Part shown: piece after piece, positions 1-10,827 of the stretch
Layout: each line of letters starts with the position of its first letter
Numbering within the stretch: position 1 is the first letter of the stretch
Assembly: GCF_030852425.1 (NCBI RefSeq)
Contig: NZ_NSDM01000002.1
Coordinates: 248,001-312,000, forward strand
Reading direction: 5' to 3'
Origin: Saccharothrix longispora
GTDB lineage: Bacteria > Actinomycetota > Actinomycetes > Mycobacteriales > Pseudonocardiaceae
DNA length: 64,000 nucleotides
The notes under the pieces: model-generated
The model's input: the letters and a program-made list of their open reading frames with translations, nothing else
The model's database searches: none
Told to the model about the DNA's origin: nothing
Translations under genes and position numbers: made by a program

Positions 1-1382
1 TCGACCTTCTCCCCCGCCAGGCCGGTGAACGGCAGCAGCGCGTCGGAGCCGTAGAAGAACAGCACGTCCAGCGGCAGGGGCCGGGGCTTGCGGTTGGCCG
101 ACTGGAACTGCGCGCCGATGAACACCTTGTAGTCGGCGAGGAAGTCGGCGGCGGGCACCTTGTCCAGCTCGATGGTGATGCCGGCGGCCTTGGCGTGCTC
201 GGCGAACGCGACGGCGCCCTCCGTGAGGCCGTACTCGTAGTCGCTGGTGCGGATCTTGAGCTTCAGGTCCGACATGCCGGCGTCCTTGAGCAGCTTCTTG
301 GCGCGCTCCGGGTCGTACTCGCGCTGCGGCAGGTCCTCCGCGTAGTACGGCAGGTGCTTGCCGAACAGGTCGTTGCCCAGCTCGCCGAAGCCGAGGGTGA
401 CGTTGTCGACCATCTTCTGCCGGTCGACCGCGTACCGCAGGGCCTGGGTGATCCGCGGATCGGTGAAGGGCTCCTTGGTGCGCTTCATGGACGCGCCGAA
501 GTTGGCCCACTCCCACTTGGGCGGCACGAACAGCTTCACGTCGGTGTTGTCGCGCTCCACGCGCGCCGAGGTCAGCGGGATGCTGGCGGCGTAGTCGAGC
601 TGCCCGGCCTTGAGGGCGTTGAGCCGCGCCTCCGGGTCGGCGATGGACAGCAGCTCCAGCTCGTCGAGGTACGGGCCGCCCTCGGGGCGCCAGTAGTTCG
701 GGTTGCGCTTGAGCAGGCCGCCCTTGCCCGGCTCCAGCCGGTCCACGGTGAACGGGCCGGAGCCGATGGCCTTGTCGAAGTCGGTCGTGTCCTTGGAGAA
801 CACGAACACGCCCTGGGTCAGGGCGAGGTCGAGGAAGCCGTGCGGGCGCAGCATCGGCAGCACGAGGGTGCGGTCGTCCTGGCGCTTGGCGTTGGCCAGG
901 TCGATGTCCATCAGCAGCGGCGCGGTGTTGGACTGCTGGTCCACGTAGGTGCGCAGCGTGTGCAGCACGTCCTCGGACGTCATGGTGCGCCCGTCGTGGA
1001 ACGTGATGCCCTCGCGGAGCCTGATGGTCCACTGGCTGCCGTCGGCGTTGGGGGCGATCTCCTCGGCGAGCACGAGGGTGGGCTTGCCGTCGGCGTCGAT
1101 GTCGCACAGCACGTCGTAGACCACGCGCGTGCGGACGTAGTCGATCGGCGTGTTGGTGGACTTCAGGATGTTGGCGGTCTCGTTGCTGCCGCCGATGAAC
1201 GCGGCCCGCATCCGACCGCCGCGCTTGGGCTCGACCGAGGGCGCCGTGCTCTGCGCCAGCGGTCCCGCGCCGGACCCGCCGCACGCCGCGAGGGCGCCCG
1301 GCAGCGTCGCGGCGAGCGACACACCGGCGAACCCGCGCAACAAGGCTCGCCGGTTAAAACCACGACCGTCCGACATGGACAT
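1..1382 (-). CDS. ABC transporter substrate-binding lipoprotein (family 5, peptide/opine type), C-terminus cut by window edge
   Basis: The gene starts at ATG 1382 and runs off the left edge after about 460 codons with no stop. The N-terminus has a twin-arginine stretch (FNRRALLRG), a hydrophobic segment and a lipobox ending LAAC, so the protein is probably exported by Tat and anchored as a lipoprotein. The mature part reads like family 5 extracellular solute-binding proteins (GITFHDGRTMTSEDVLHTL, then YWRPEGGPYLDEL), which bind peptides or similar solutes for an ABC importer. A strong AGGAGG lies 4 bases upstream of the ATG. The permease and ATPase genes would lie to the left. It is probably not part of the biosynthetic locus. 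Confidence 0.9.
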   Translation of the reverse strand, partial: MSMSDGRGFNRRALLRGFAGVSLAATLPGALAACGGSGAGPLAQSTAPSVEPKRGGRMRAAFIGGSNETANILKSTNTPIDYVRTRVVYDVLCDIDADGKPTLVLAEEIAPNADGSQWTIRLREGITFHDGRTMTSEDVLHTLRTYVDQQSNTAPLLMDIDLANAKRQDDRTLVLPMLRPHGFLDLALTQGVFVFSKDTTDFDKAIGSGPFTVDRLEPGKGGLLKRNPNYWRPEGGPYLDELELLSIADPEARLNALKAGQLDYAASIPLTSARVERDNTDVKLFVPPKWEWANFGASMKRTKEPFTDPRITQALRYAVDRQKMVDNVTLGFGELGNDLFGKHLPYYAEDLPQREYDPERAKKLLKDAGMSDLKLKIRTSDYEYGLTEGAVAFAEHAKAAGITIELDKVPAADFLADYKVFIGAQFQSANRKPRPLPLDVLFFYGSDALLPFTGLAGEKV

Positions 1383-1541
1383 CGCACCTCCTGATCCAGA
1401 GCAGGGTCGCGCTCGGCGACCGTCGGCGGCACGCTAGTGGCCGGCGCGGGCGGGCGACTGCTCAGAAGTAGGCATCCGGGACGACCTGTGATGCGCAGTT
1501 CGGCACAGACAGGCGCGGGCGGCGGCTGCGATCGTGCGGGC

Positions 1542-2255
1542 ATGACCGAGCGATTGAAGGACGTGCCGGAGGACTTCACCCGCGTGCTGTGCGTGGTGGC
1601 CCACCCGGACGACATCGAGTTCTCCGGTGCCGGGGCGGTGGCGGCGTGGACCGCGGCGGGCAAGGAGGTGGCCTACGTCCTGGTGACCCGGGGCGAGGCG
1701 GGCATCGACGGCCTGGACCCGGCCGAGTCGGCGGAGGTGCGGGAACGGGAGCAGCGCGCCAGTGCCGAACTGGTGGGCGTGAAGGAGGTGGAGTTCCTGG
1801 ACGGGCACCGCGACGGCGTGGTCGAGGAGGGGGTGGCGCTGCGCCGCGACCTGGCCGCCGCGATCCGCCGCCACCGGCCGGAGCTGGTGGTGGGCTACAA
1901 CCACCGGGACGAGACGTTCACGAACCGGTGGAACAGCGCCGACCACCGCGCCGTGGGCCGCGCCCTGCTCGACGCGGTGGCCGACGCCGGCAACCGCTGG
2001 ATCTTCCCCGAGGCGGGCGAGCGCTGGGCGGGCGTGCGCCACGTGGCGATGCTGGCCTCGCCCCGGCCGACGCACGCGGTGGACGTGAGCGGGTCGGTCG
2101 ACCTGGCCGTCGCGTCCCTGGAGGCGCACCGCGCCTACCTGGACGCGCTGGGCGCCACCGACGTGCGGACCCCGTTGACGGGGCTGTTCGAGGCCAACGG
2201 TCAGCGCTACGACGGGCGACCGGCGATCACGCTGGAGTTCGTCAGCGGCGGCTGA
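1542..2255 (+). CDS. PIG-L family deacetylase (LmbE-like)
   Basis: Protein of 237 aa. The N-terminal AHPDD motif (VVAHPDDIEFSG) and the later SADHRAVG histidine are the zinc-binding signature of PIG-L/LmbE N-deacetylases, which remove acetyl groups from N-acetylglucosamine-type substrates, as in mycothiol or antibiotic biosynthesis. The frame stays open upstream to 1437, but the first 35 codons are low-complexity and do not resemble the family. ATG 1542 puts MTERLKD shortly before the conserved core and is the preferred start. It is divergent from the SBP gene. A role in the PKS pathway is not indicated by position, since the VOC gene and a terminator separate it from the cluster. Confidence 0.85.
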   Translation: MTERLKDVPEDFTRVLCVVAHPDDIEFSGAGAVAAWTAAGKEVAYVLVTRGEAGIDGLDPAESAEVREREQRASAELVGVKEVEFLDGHRDGVVEEGVALRRDLAAAIRRHRPELVVGYNHRDETFTNRWNSADHRAVGRALLDAVADAGNRWIFPEAGERWAGVRHVAMLASPRPTHAVDVSGSVDLAVASLEAHRAYLDALGATDVRTPLTGLFEANGQRYDGRPAITLEFVSGG

Positions 2256-2325
2256 CCGGGGTGGCCGGTCCCGGGTGTTCAATTCTGGGCATCACCGCAC
2301 GCCGGCCGGGTGCCACCCTCTGCCC

Positions 2326-2712
2326 ATGCCTGCGATCCCATACCTGAAGTACGAGAACGCCGCCGCCGCGCTGGACTGGCTCAGCACCACGTTCGGCTTC
2401 ACCGAGGACAAGCGCTACGCGCACGAGGACGGCACCGTCTTCCACGCCGAGATGAGCACGCCGCTCGGCGACCCCGTCTACCTGGCGGGGCCGGGCGGCG
2501 AGTACCGCAACCCGCGCAACAGCGGCGCGGTCAACGCCATGGTCTCGGTCGACGTGGCGGACGCCGACGCGTTGCACGAGCGGGTGACCGGCGCGGGCGG
2601 CGAGGTCGCGTTCCCGCCCACCAACACCCCGCAGGGCATGCGGGTGTTCAAGGTGGTGGACGTGGAGGGCCACGAGTGGTTCTTCAACCAGCGGCTCGAC
2701 GGGGCCGCCTGA
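2326..2712 (+). CDS. VOC-superfamily (glyoxalase/bleomycin-resistance fold) protein
   Basis: Protein of 128 aa starting MPAIPYLKYENAAAALDWL, the usual opening of glyoxalase/bleomycin-resistance (VOC) proteins of the PhnB/YfcA-like kind. It contains the DVADADALHERV helix and the EGHEWFFNQ C-terminal strand. The family covers metal-dependent isomerases, dioxygenases and drug-binding proteins, so no reaction can be assigned. The reading frame extends 17 codons further upstream, but ATG 2326 fits the family N-terminus. It lies 70 bp after the PIG-L gene, probably in the same transcript, and is followed directly by a strong terminator. Confidence 0.82.
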   Translation: MPAIPYLKYENAAAALDWLSTTFGFTEDKRYAHEDGTVFHAEMSTPLGDPVYLAGPGGEYRNPRNSGAVNAMVSVDVADADALHERVTGAGGEVAFPPTNTPQGMRVFKVVDVEGHEWFFNQRLDGAA

Positions 2713-2719
2713 GGCGGGT

Positions 2720-2773
2720 CCGGAACGACGTGGGGCCCCCGACCGGTCGGTCGGGGGCCCCACGTCGTTCCGG
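2720..2773 (+). terminator. Perfect 25-bp stem-loop terminator after the VOC gene
   Basis: Arms 2720-2744 and 2749-2773 are perfect reverse complements separated by a 4-nt loop (GGTC). It begins 7 bases after the VOC stop codon. No U-tract follows, which is normal in actinomycetes. It is a plausible left boundary between flanking genes and the biosynthetic locus. Confidence 0.85.
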
Positions 2774-3196
2774 TGCGGCGGCGGCGCGCATTCCAGACGA
2801 TATGGGATATTCCCCCGTCCGTCGTCACCCGTTCGGAGCCTTCCATAGCCCATGAATTCGCAATACCTTCGGATGCGGATTGCGATGACGACAACCCGTC
2901 GCAAATCCGCACGATACGGGGGCCTGGGGGCTGAAAATACCGATCACCTTCCGCGCGTTCCGACGGAATCGACCTGGCACGACTTCGGGAAAATGGTCGC
3001 GAATCCGTCGATGGCACCGCCGTGCACCCGCGACCCGGTCCAGGTCGTTGTTGACGAGCACGCCCGGTGAGGTGGACAGATGTTCGAACTGGTCGTGGGG
3101 GGCCGCACCAGATGAACCGGAAGAGCTCGGCACGGTTTTCCGCCCGCATCCCGCAGTGGGGCTGCGCAACGGTCGAGAGAGGTAAGAGCCACCGGT
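2774..3196. other. Gene-free 423-bp region upstream of the exporter-halogenase operon
   Basis: No convincing gene is seen, although a 72-codon open frame at 2852-3070 (+) crosses it; that frame has no ribosome-binding site and no recognisable content. The region is less GC-rich than its surroundings. It holds an imperfect inverted repeat (TGCGGATTGCG near 2874-2884 with CGCAAATCCGCA near 2901-2912) and a TTGACG near 3050 that might be a -35 box, but no clear -10 follows. It most likely carries the promoter for the 3197-6304 operon. Confidence 0.5.
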
Positions 3197-4093
3197 ATGC
3201 GCAGATCGGATTGGTTCCGGCTGATCACCCTCGGCGCCTTGTGGGGCGCTTCGTTCATCTTCCTGCGGGTGCTCGCGCCCGTGCTCGGCGCGGCGACCAC
3301 CGCCGGGGTGCGCGTCGGCCTGGGCGGACTGGCTTTCCTGCCCTACTTCGCCGTCGTGCGGTTCCGGCCCCGCTGGCGGGCGCACTGGGTCGTCTACGCG
3401 GTCGTGGCGGTGTTCAACGTCGCCGCGCCCATGCTGCTGTTCTCCTACGCCGCCGTGCACATCCCGGCGTTCTACTCGGTCACCATCAACTCCAGCACGC
3501 CGCTCTTCGGCACGCTCCTGTCCGCGGCGTTCCTCGCGCAACGCCTCACGGCGCGCGGGATCGCGGGGCTCGTCCTGGGCATGGTCGGGGTCGCGCTGAT
3601 CACCGGTGGGGGCGCGGCCGTCCAGGGCTCACCGGTGTTCTGGGCCTCCATCGCGGCCTGCCTCGCCGCGTCGGCGCTCTACGCGCTGTCGGGCGTCTAC
3701 GTGAAGCGGTTCGCGCCGCACGTCGACCCGATCGGCACCGCCGGGTGCTCGCAACTGCTGGCCGGGCTGATCCTGCTGCCCTTCTGGGTGGTGGACGTCC
3801 CGCACGTCGAGCCGACCGCCCGGATCGTGCTCAGCATGGCCGCGCTGGCGGTGCTGTGCACGACCGTCGGGTTCCTGCTCTACTTCCGGCTGGTCCGGGA
3901 CGTCGGCCCGGCGCGGGCGATGATGGTCGCGCTGCTGACGCCGCTGTTCGGCGTGGTCTGGGGCGGGCTGTTCCTCGGCGAGGCGCCGACCGCCTCCGCC
4001 GCCGCGGGGTGCCTGCTGGTGATCGTGTCGGCGGGCCTGGTCCTGGTCCGGACCGGGGCACCCGTGCCGGTCGGGGTCCCCGAGCGGCGCTGA
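3197..4093 (+). CDS. EamA/DMT-family transporter (drug/metabolite exporter)
   Basis: Protein of 298 aa with about ten hydrophobic segments and two EamA repeats. The first opens LITLGALWGASFIFLRV; the second starts near SPVFWASIAACLAASALYAL. The C-terminal half has the conserved LTPLFGVVWGGLFLGEAPT stretch. This is the usual DMT architecture, and such proteins commonly export amino acids or small metabolites across the cytoplasmic membrane. A GAGAGAGGTAAG sequence lies upstream of ATG 3197. The gene is first in a short operon with a flavin reductase and a flavin-dependent halogenase, so export of a halogenated amino acid or of the final metabolite is a reasonable inference. Confidence 0.88.
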   Translation: MRRSDWFRLITLGALWGASFIFLRVLAPVLGAATTAGVRVGLGGLAFLPYFAVVRFRPRWRAHWVVYAVVAVFNVAAPMLLFSYAAVHIPAFYSVTINSSTPLFGTLLSAAFLAQRLTARGIAGLVLGMVGVALITGGGAAVQGSPVFWASIAACLAASALYALSGVYVKRFAPHVDPIGTAGCSQLLAGLILLPFWVVDVPHVEPTARIVLSMAALAVLCTTVGFLLYFRLVRDVGPARAMMVALLTPLFGVVWGGLFLGEAPTASAAAGCLLVIVSAGLVLVRTGAPVPVGVPERR

Positions 4094-6304
<2,211 letters not shown>

Positions 6305-6323
6305 TCCGCCACCGCGGACCGCG

Positions 6324-6375
6324 GGGAACGCGGTGCCCGGGTCGGCCTGGTCGCCGACCCGGGCACCGCGTTCCC
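6324..6375. terminator. Bidirectional terminator between converging halogenase and ferredoxin genes
   Basis: Perfect inverted repeat of 22 bp (6324-6345 with 6354-6375), extended to 23 bp by the C6346-G6353 pair, with a 6-nt loop. It sits 20 bp after the halogenase stop and 15 bp beyond the ferredoxin stop on the other strand, so it can end both transcripts. Confidence 0.85.
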
Positions 6376-6389
6376 GCCGCGTCGCCGGT

Positions 6390-6626
6390 CTAGTCGGCCG
6401 GCGGGTAGACCACGTCACCGGAGCGGGCGTCCACCAGGCCGATCGCCTCGACCGGGCAGGACTCCGCCGCGTCGAGCAGCGCGTCCTCCCGGTCGACCTC
6501 CTCGCTCACGACCCGGGCCGGGGTGCCCGCGCGCACCTCGAACCGCCCCGGCGCGAGCGCCTGGCAGATGCCCGAGCTGATGCACGAGTCCTGGTCGAGG
6601 GACACCTTCCACCTGGTGGTCGTCAT
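6390..6626 (-). CDS. 3Fe-4S ferredoxin, electron donor to a P450
   Basis: Protein of 78 aa (MTTTRWKVSLDQDSCISSG to VVYPPAD). Three cysteines at about 15, 21 and 57, in the pattern C-x5-C ... CP, mark a 3Fe-4S ferredoxin of the kind that delivers electrons to bacterial class I P450s. Its ATG overlaps the TGA of the upstream P450 by one base (TGATG), so translation is coupled. It corresponds in position and kind to the small ferredoxin of the leinamycin cluster (LnmB as I recall). The ferredoxin reductase is presumably encoded elsewhere. Confidence 0.92.
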   Translation of the reverse strand: MTTTRWKVSLDQDSCISSGICQALAPGRFEVRAGTPARVVSEEVDREDALLDAAESCPVEAIGLVDARSGDVVYPPAD

Positions 6627-7846
6627 CACCACTCCACCGGCAGGCCCTGGAGGCTGTGGATGACGGCGTTCTTGCGCCACGGCAGCTCCGACTCGTCGAC
6701 CGCGAGGCGCAGCGTCGGGAACCGGGCGAACAGCGACCCCAGGCCGACCTGCATCTCGATGCGGGCGAGCTGCGCGCCGACGCAGTGGTGCGCGCCGTGG
6801 CCGAAGCTGGTGTGCGGGCCGGGCGCCCGGGTGATGTCGAAGCGGTCCGGGTCGGCCCACACCTCGTCGTCGCGGTTGGCGGAGTTGGTGACGGCGATGA
6901 CGCCGTCACCCGCCCGGATGAGCGTGCCGCCGACCTCCACGTCCTCGGTCGCGACCCGCATCAGGCCGCCCGCCGCGCCGCCGGGGATGAACCTCAGCAG
7001 CTCCTCCACGGCGGCGGGGACCCGGCTGGGGTCCTCGCGCAGCAGCGCGAGCTGGTCGGGCCGGCCGAGGAGGATCAGCACGGCGTTGGCGAGCCGGTTC
7101 GACGTCGTCTCGTAGCCCGCCACGATCAGGCCGCCCGCGAAGGAGACCAGCTCGCGCTCGGTCAGCGCGTCGTTGTCCTGGTGGGCGATGAGCACGCCGA
7201 GCAGGTCGTCGCTGGGGTTCGCACGGCGGGCCTGCACCATCGCCGCGAGGTAGCCGATGAGCGCGTTGCGGGCCGCGACGGCCTCGTCGAGCTTGTCGGC
7301 GGTGCTGTGGAACATGGCGTCCGACCAATGCCGGAACCGGTCGCGGTCCTCGCGCGGCACCCCGAGCAGGTCGCAGATGGTGATGATCGGCAGCTGGGAG
7401 GTGTAGAGGCCCACGAGGTCCGCGGGCGGGCCGGCCGCCTCCACCTGCGACAGCAGGTCGTCCACGGTGGCCTGCACCCGGCCGCGCATGGCCTCCATGC
7501 GGCGGGCGGTGAACGCGGGCGCGACCAGCCGGCGCAGCCGGGCGTGGTCCGCGCCCTCCTTGCTGACGATGGACTCGGGGTCGCCCTCGACGCCGGGCAT
7601 CAGGCGCGGTGCGCCGGGCAGGGTCGCGGCGGCGCGGCTGAACCTCGGGTCGGCGAACACGGCGCGCACGTCGGCGAACCTGGTCACCAACCAGGCCGCG
7701 TCACCGCTGGGCAGGCGCACCCGCATCACCGGCTGCTCCTCGCGCATCCGCCGGTACTCCGGGGACGGGTCGAGCGCGGAGGTGATCGGGAACGGGAAGG
7801 GCGGGTCGGTGGGGGCGGCGGTGGTGGTCGCCTCGGCCTGGGTCAT
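6626..7846 (-). CDS. Cytochrome P450 (tailoring monooxygenase 1)
   Basis: Protein of 406 aa with all class hallmarks: I-helix AGYETT (oxygen activation), K-helix EELLR (ExxR), the RFDITR segment and heme loop FGHGAHHCVGAQLAR with the Cys thiolate ligand. It is typical of actinobacterial soluble P450s that hydroxylate or epoxidise polyketides. GAGGAG precedes ATG 7846. It is cotranscribed with a second P450 (34 bp upstream) and overlaps the ferredoxin gene, so the ferredoxin probably serves one or both. A late oxidation of the released macrocycle is inferred; regiochemistry cannot be read from the sequence. Confidence 0.95.
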   Translation of the reverse strand: MTQAEATTTAAPTDPPFPFPITSALDPSPEYRRMREEQPVMRVRLPSGDAAWLVTRFADVRAVFADPRFSRAAATLPGAPRLMPGVEGDPESIVSKEGADHARLRRLVAPAFTARRMEAMRGRVQATVDDLLSQVEAAGPPADLVGLYTSQLPIITICDLLGVPREDRDRFRHWSDAMFHSTADKLDEAVAARNALIGYLAAMVQARRANPSDDLLGVLIAHQDNDALTERELVSFAGGLIVAGYETTSNRLANAVLILLGRPDQLALLREDPSRVPAAVEELLRFIPGGAAGGLMRVATEDVEVGGTLIRAGDGVIAVTNSANRDDEVWADPDRFDITRAPGPHTSFGHGAHHCVGAQLARIEMQVGLGSLFARFPTLRLAVDESELPWRKNAVIHSLQGLPVEW

Positions 7847-7880
7847 GGCGGTGCTCCTCGGTGCTGCCGGGTACGGGGTG

Positions 7881-9092
7881 CTACCAGGTGACGGGGAGGC
7901 TGTGCACCCCGTGGACGAACATGTCGGTTCGGAAGGGGACCTCGTCGAGGTCGACGGCCAGCCGCAGGCCCGGGGCGCGCTCGGCCAGAGTCGTCCAGAG
8001 CAGGCCGAGCTGGAGCCGGGCCAGCAGCTGGCCGAGGCACTGGTGCAGCCCGAACCCGAAGGCCAGGTGGCCGCGCACGTCGCGGGTGATGTCGAACCGG
8101 TCCGGGTCGGGGTAGACCTCGGCGTCGCGGTTGGCCGAGGACAGGACCACCACGACGCCCTCGCCGGCGCGGATGGTCGTGCCGCCGACGACGACGTCCT
8201 CGGTGGCCACGCGGCGCAGGCCGTAGTCGATGACCGTCTGGTGGCGCGCCAGCTCCTCCACCGCGGGGACGACGAGCCCGGGTTCCGCGCGCAGGCGGGC
8301 GAACTGGTCGGGGTGGGTCAGCAGCAGCAGCGTGCCGACGCCGATCTGGTTCGCGATGGTCTCGAACCCGGCGATCATCAGCAGGGTGGCGACGCCGACG
8401 ACCTCGTCGTGGGTCAGGCCGCTGCGGTCCCGGTCGCGCGACATCCTGCCCAGCAGGTCGTCGGTCCCGGCGGCGTGCTTGTCGGTGACCAGCCGGTCCA
8501 GGTACTCGCGCAGCTCGTCGCGCACGACCTGCCGGGCGGCGGGCGACGCCTCCTGGTCGCCGATGACCGCGGTGCGGTCCTGGAAGAACCCCCGGTCGTC
8601 GTAGGGCACGCCGAGCAGCTCGCAGATCACCAGCGTCGGCAGGGGCAGCGCGAGGGCCTGCACCAGGTCGGCGGGCGACGGGCCGGCCAGCATGGCCGAC
8701 ACCAGGTCGTCGACGATCGTCGTGATGGCCGGGCGCATCTCCTCGACCCGCCGGGGCCGGAACTCCTCCAGCACCGCGCGCCGCAGCCGGGTGTGGTCGG
8801 GGGCGTCCATGCGGATGAACGTGCCGGGGCCCGGCGGGCGCACGGTCATCCGGGCGGGGAAGCCGGGGCGGGAGAAGTCGGAGCTGAAGCGGGGGTCGGC
8901 CAGCACCGCGCACGCGTCGGCGTGCCGCGTGACCAGCCAGACGTCGCTGCCGTCGAAGTCCAGGCGCGAGCGGCTGATCGGGGCGTGGGCGCGCAGCTCG
9001 GCGTACTCCTCCGCCGGGTGCGTCGGGCGGCTGCGCGGGATGGGGTAGCGCTCGGCCACCACCGGCGCGCCGGGTGCGGGAGCCGGGTCCAT
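7881..9092 (-). CDS. Cytochrome P450 (tailoring monooxygenase 2)
   Basis: Protein of 403 aa ending VHSLPVTW. I-helix AGFETI has Ile in place of the second Thr, so the conserved acid-Thr pair is E-T followed by I. The ExxR motif is ELAR within EELARHQ, and the heme loop is FGFGLHQCLGQLLAR. A GGAGGAGAGG ribosome-binding site precedes ATG 9092. It is clearly different in sequence from the neighbouring P450, which suggests a different oxidation site. Two P450s plus ferredoxin match the oxidation set I recall from the leinamycin cluster (LnmA, LnmZ, LnmB). Confidence 0.95.
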   Translation of the reverse strand: MDPAPAPGAPVVAERYPIPRSRPTHPAEEYAELRAHAPISRSRLDFDGSDVWLVTRHADACAVLADPRFSSDFSRPGFPARMTVRPPGPGTFIRMDAPDHTRLRRAVLEEFRPRRVEEMRPAITTIVDDLVSAMLAGPSPADLVQALALPLPTLVICELLGVPYDDRGFFQDRTAVIGDQEASPAARQVVRDELREYLDRLVTDKHAAGTDDLLGRMSRDRDRSGLTHDEVVGVATLLMIAGFETIANQIGVGTLLLLTHPDQFARLRAEPGLVVPAVEELARHQTVIDYGLRRVATEDVVVGGTTIRAGEGVVVVLSSANRDAEVYPDPDRFDITRDVRGHLAFGFGLHQCLGQLLARLQLGLLWTTLAERAPGLRLAVDLDEVPFRTDMFVHGVHSLPVTW

Positions 9093-9153
9093 GGGTGCCT
9101 CTCCTCCACGGGGACGGGCGGGCGTGGCGCGCGACCACGCCCGCCGCGCCCGG

Positions 9154-9555
9154 TCACTCGAAGTCGTAGTCGAACCGGTAGGCGGCGTTGCCGCTGTCGG
9201 AGTGCTTCGCCACGAAGCCGCCCTTGCCGGTCAGGCCGGCCAGCCCCCCGGTGCCGGAGCCCGGCACGACCGTGAACTCGACGGTCGCCTGCTCGCCGTC
9301 CAGCTCGCCGGTGTGGTGGAGCACGAACGTGCCCTTGCGGTCGCCGATGCGGCCGACCACGTGCTCCAGGCCGACGAACGTCGTGGACTCGTCGCTGCGG
9401 TAGGCCATGACGTACTCCTTGAGCCCGCTGCCCTCGACGTCGCCCTCGAAGACGTAGCGGATCGTGGAGCGGGTCAGCTTGATCCCGTCCTCCTCGGAGA
9501 ACGTGGTCTCGTCCCAGCTGCGCAGCAACAGGTCACCGGTCGCGGTGAAGCCCAT
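9154..9555 (-). CDS. DUF3224-like small protein
   Basis: Protein of 133 aa starting MGFTATGDLLLRSWDETTF, resembling DUF3224 proteins (small beta-barrel, allene-oxide-cyclase-like fold) by its opening ATG-x-W-D-E pattern and the later TGELDG and GTGGLAGLTGKG segments. The biochemical role of the family is not established. AGGAGG lies 7 bases before the ATG. It sits between a SnoaL-like gene and two P450s in one operon, so a role in cyclisation, epimerisation or product binding during tailoring is possible but unproven. Confidence 0.75.
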   Translation of the reverse strand: MGFTATGDLLLRSWDETTFSEEDGIKLTRSTIRYVFEGDVEGSGLKEYVMAYRSDESTTFVGLEHVVGRIGDRKGTFVLHHTGELDGEQATVEFTVVPGSGTGGLAGLTGKGGFVAKHSDSGNAAYRFDYDFE

Positions 9556-9581
9556 GATGTTCCTCCTACTCGAAGTGCCGG

Positions 9582-9992
9582 TCAGGGAGCGGAGCCCGCC
9601 GTCTCGGTGGATTCGGCCGCCTGGGCGGACTCGGCGAACCAGTTCCGCATGCCGCCCTCGATCCCGGCGACCTGCCGCCAGATCAACCCGTCGCGCAGCA
9701 CGTAGGCGCCGAAGCCGAGTTCGCGCTCGCCGCGCACGCTCATGTGGGCGCGCACGAAGATGGTGTCCTCGGTGTGGGTGTACTCCAGCAGTTCCTCGTA
9801 CTTCGCGGCGATGTCCATGTACCGGCCGAAGGTCTCGCGGATCTCGTCGATGCCGTTGAGCACGCCCTGGAAGCGGACCACGACCGCCTCGGGGTGGTAG
9901 GTCTCGACGAGACCGGCGATGTCCGCGTTCTGCAGGCACTCGATCTGCCGGGCGAACAGCGGGTGGACTCGGGACAGGTCCAGGTCGGCCAC
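9582..9992 (-). CDS. SnoaL-like / NTF2-fold protein
   Basis: Protein of 136 aa (ADLDLSRVHPLFARQIECLQ onward) with the SnoaL/NTF2-like pattern: an N-terminal helix, NADIAGLVETYHPEAVVVRFQG, IDEIRETFGRYM, then ELLEYTHTEDTIFVRAHMSV. Members act as polyketide cyclases, isomerases or cofactor-free hydroxylases. GTG 9992 is preferred because GAGGAGG lies at the right distance; the frame opens nine codons earlier at 10019 without a ribosome-binding site. It lies 46 bp after the type II thioesterase gene and is probably cotranscribed with the P450s. Confidence 0.8.
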   Translation of the reverse strand: MADLDLSRVHPLFARQIECLQNADIAGLVETYHPEAVVVRFQGVLNGIDEIRETFGRYMDIAAKYEELLEYTHTEDTIFVRAHMSVRGERELGFGAYVLRDGLIWRQVAGIEGGMRNWFAESAQAAESTETAGSAP

Positions 9993-10038
9993 GGTGGGTC
10001 CTCCTCGCGCGGTGGGCACCCCCCGACTGCGGGGGCGC

Positions 10039-10827
10039 TCAGGAGGTTGGCACGCGGTTCCGGGCCCCGTCTGCGCACTGTTGAGCGCTTCGGCCCAGCA
10101 GGTCCTCCCGCACGGCCCGCATCAGCGCGGGCGGCGCGCCCCGCAGGTAGAAGTGGTCCCCGGCGAACGTGCGGAGGCTGAACGCGCCGCGCGTGACGTC
10201 GCGCCACGCGGCCAGCTCGTCCACGTGCGCCTCCGGGTCGGCGTCGCCGGTCATGGCCGACACCGGGCAGGTCAGCGCCGGTCCGGGCAGCGGGACGTAG
10301 GTCTCGTTCAGCTCGAAGTCGGCGCGCAGGGCGGGCACGAACAGGCGCGCCAGGCCGGGTTCCGCGAGCAGTTCGGGGGCGGTGCCGCCGAGGCCGGCGA
10401 GGGCGGTCAGGAACGCGGCCTCGGGCAGGTCGTGGCGCGGCCCGTGGCGGGCGGGCAGGTGCGGCGCGCGGCGGCCGGACGCGAACAGCCGGACCGGCGG
10501 GTCGACGCCCCGCGCCACCAGCGCGCGGGCCGCCTCGTAGGCCACGACCGCGCCGGTGCTGTGCCCGAACAGGGCGTACGGCCGGTCCAGCGCCGGGGCG
10601 AGGGCGTCCACCAGTTCGGGCACCAGCGTGGCCATCCGGCGGTGCGCGGGTTCGCGCAGCCGGGACTCGCGGCCCGGCAGCAGCACCGGCCACACCGCGA
10701 CCTCCGGGCCCAGCGGCTCCCGCCACGGCCGGAACCCGGTCGTGCCGCCGCCCGCGTGGGCGAAGCACAGCAGCAGGACCCGGGCCTCCGCTCCCCCGGC
10801 GTCCCGGGGCACCCACGGCGCGGTCAC
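10039..10827 (-). CDS. Type II thioesterase (editing TE)
   Basis: Protein of 262 aa, alpha/beta hydrolase of the external thioesterase family. LLCFAHAGGGTTGFRPW is the typical N-terminus, the nucleophile elbow is GHSTG, and FAGDHFYL holds the catalytic His. Such enzymes clear stalled or wrongly primed acyl chains from PKS/NRPS carriers. The GTG start overlaps the stop of the upstream decarboxylating KS by 4 bases (GTGA), so it belongs to the translationally coupled PKS operon. It corresponds to LnmN in the leinamycin cluster as I recall. Confidence 0.93.
   Translation of the reverse strand: MTAPWVPRDAGGAEARVLLLCFAHAGGGTTGFRPWREPLGPEVAVWPVLLPGRESRLREPAHRRMATLVPELVDALAPALDRPYALFGHSTGAVVAYEAARALVARGVDPPVRLFASGRRAPHLPARHGPRHDLPEAAFLTALAGLGGTAPELLAEPGLARLFVPALRADFELNETYVPLPGPALTCPVSAMTGDADPEAHVDELAAWRDVTRGAFSLRTFAGDHFYLRGAPPALMRAVREDLLGRSAQQCADGARNRVPTS

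Noticed and set aside
1437..1541. N-terminal extension of the PIG-L protein
   Set aside because: The extra 35 codons are low-complexity and not family-like; ATG 1542 gives the expected N-terminus.
2852..3070. Small 72-aa open frame upstream of the DMT exporter
   Set aside because: It has no ribosome-binding site and no family features, and it lies across a region that looks like a promoter.
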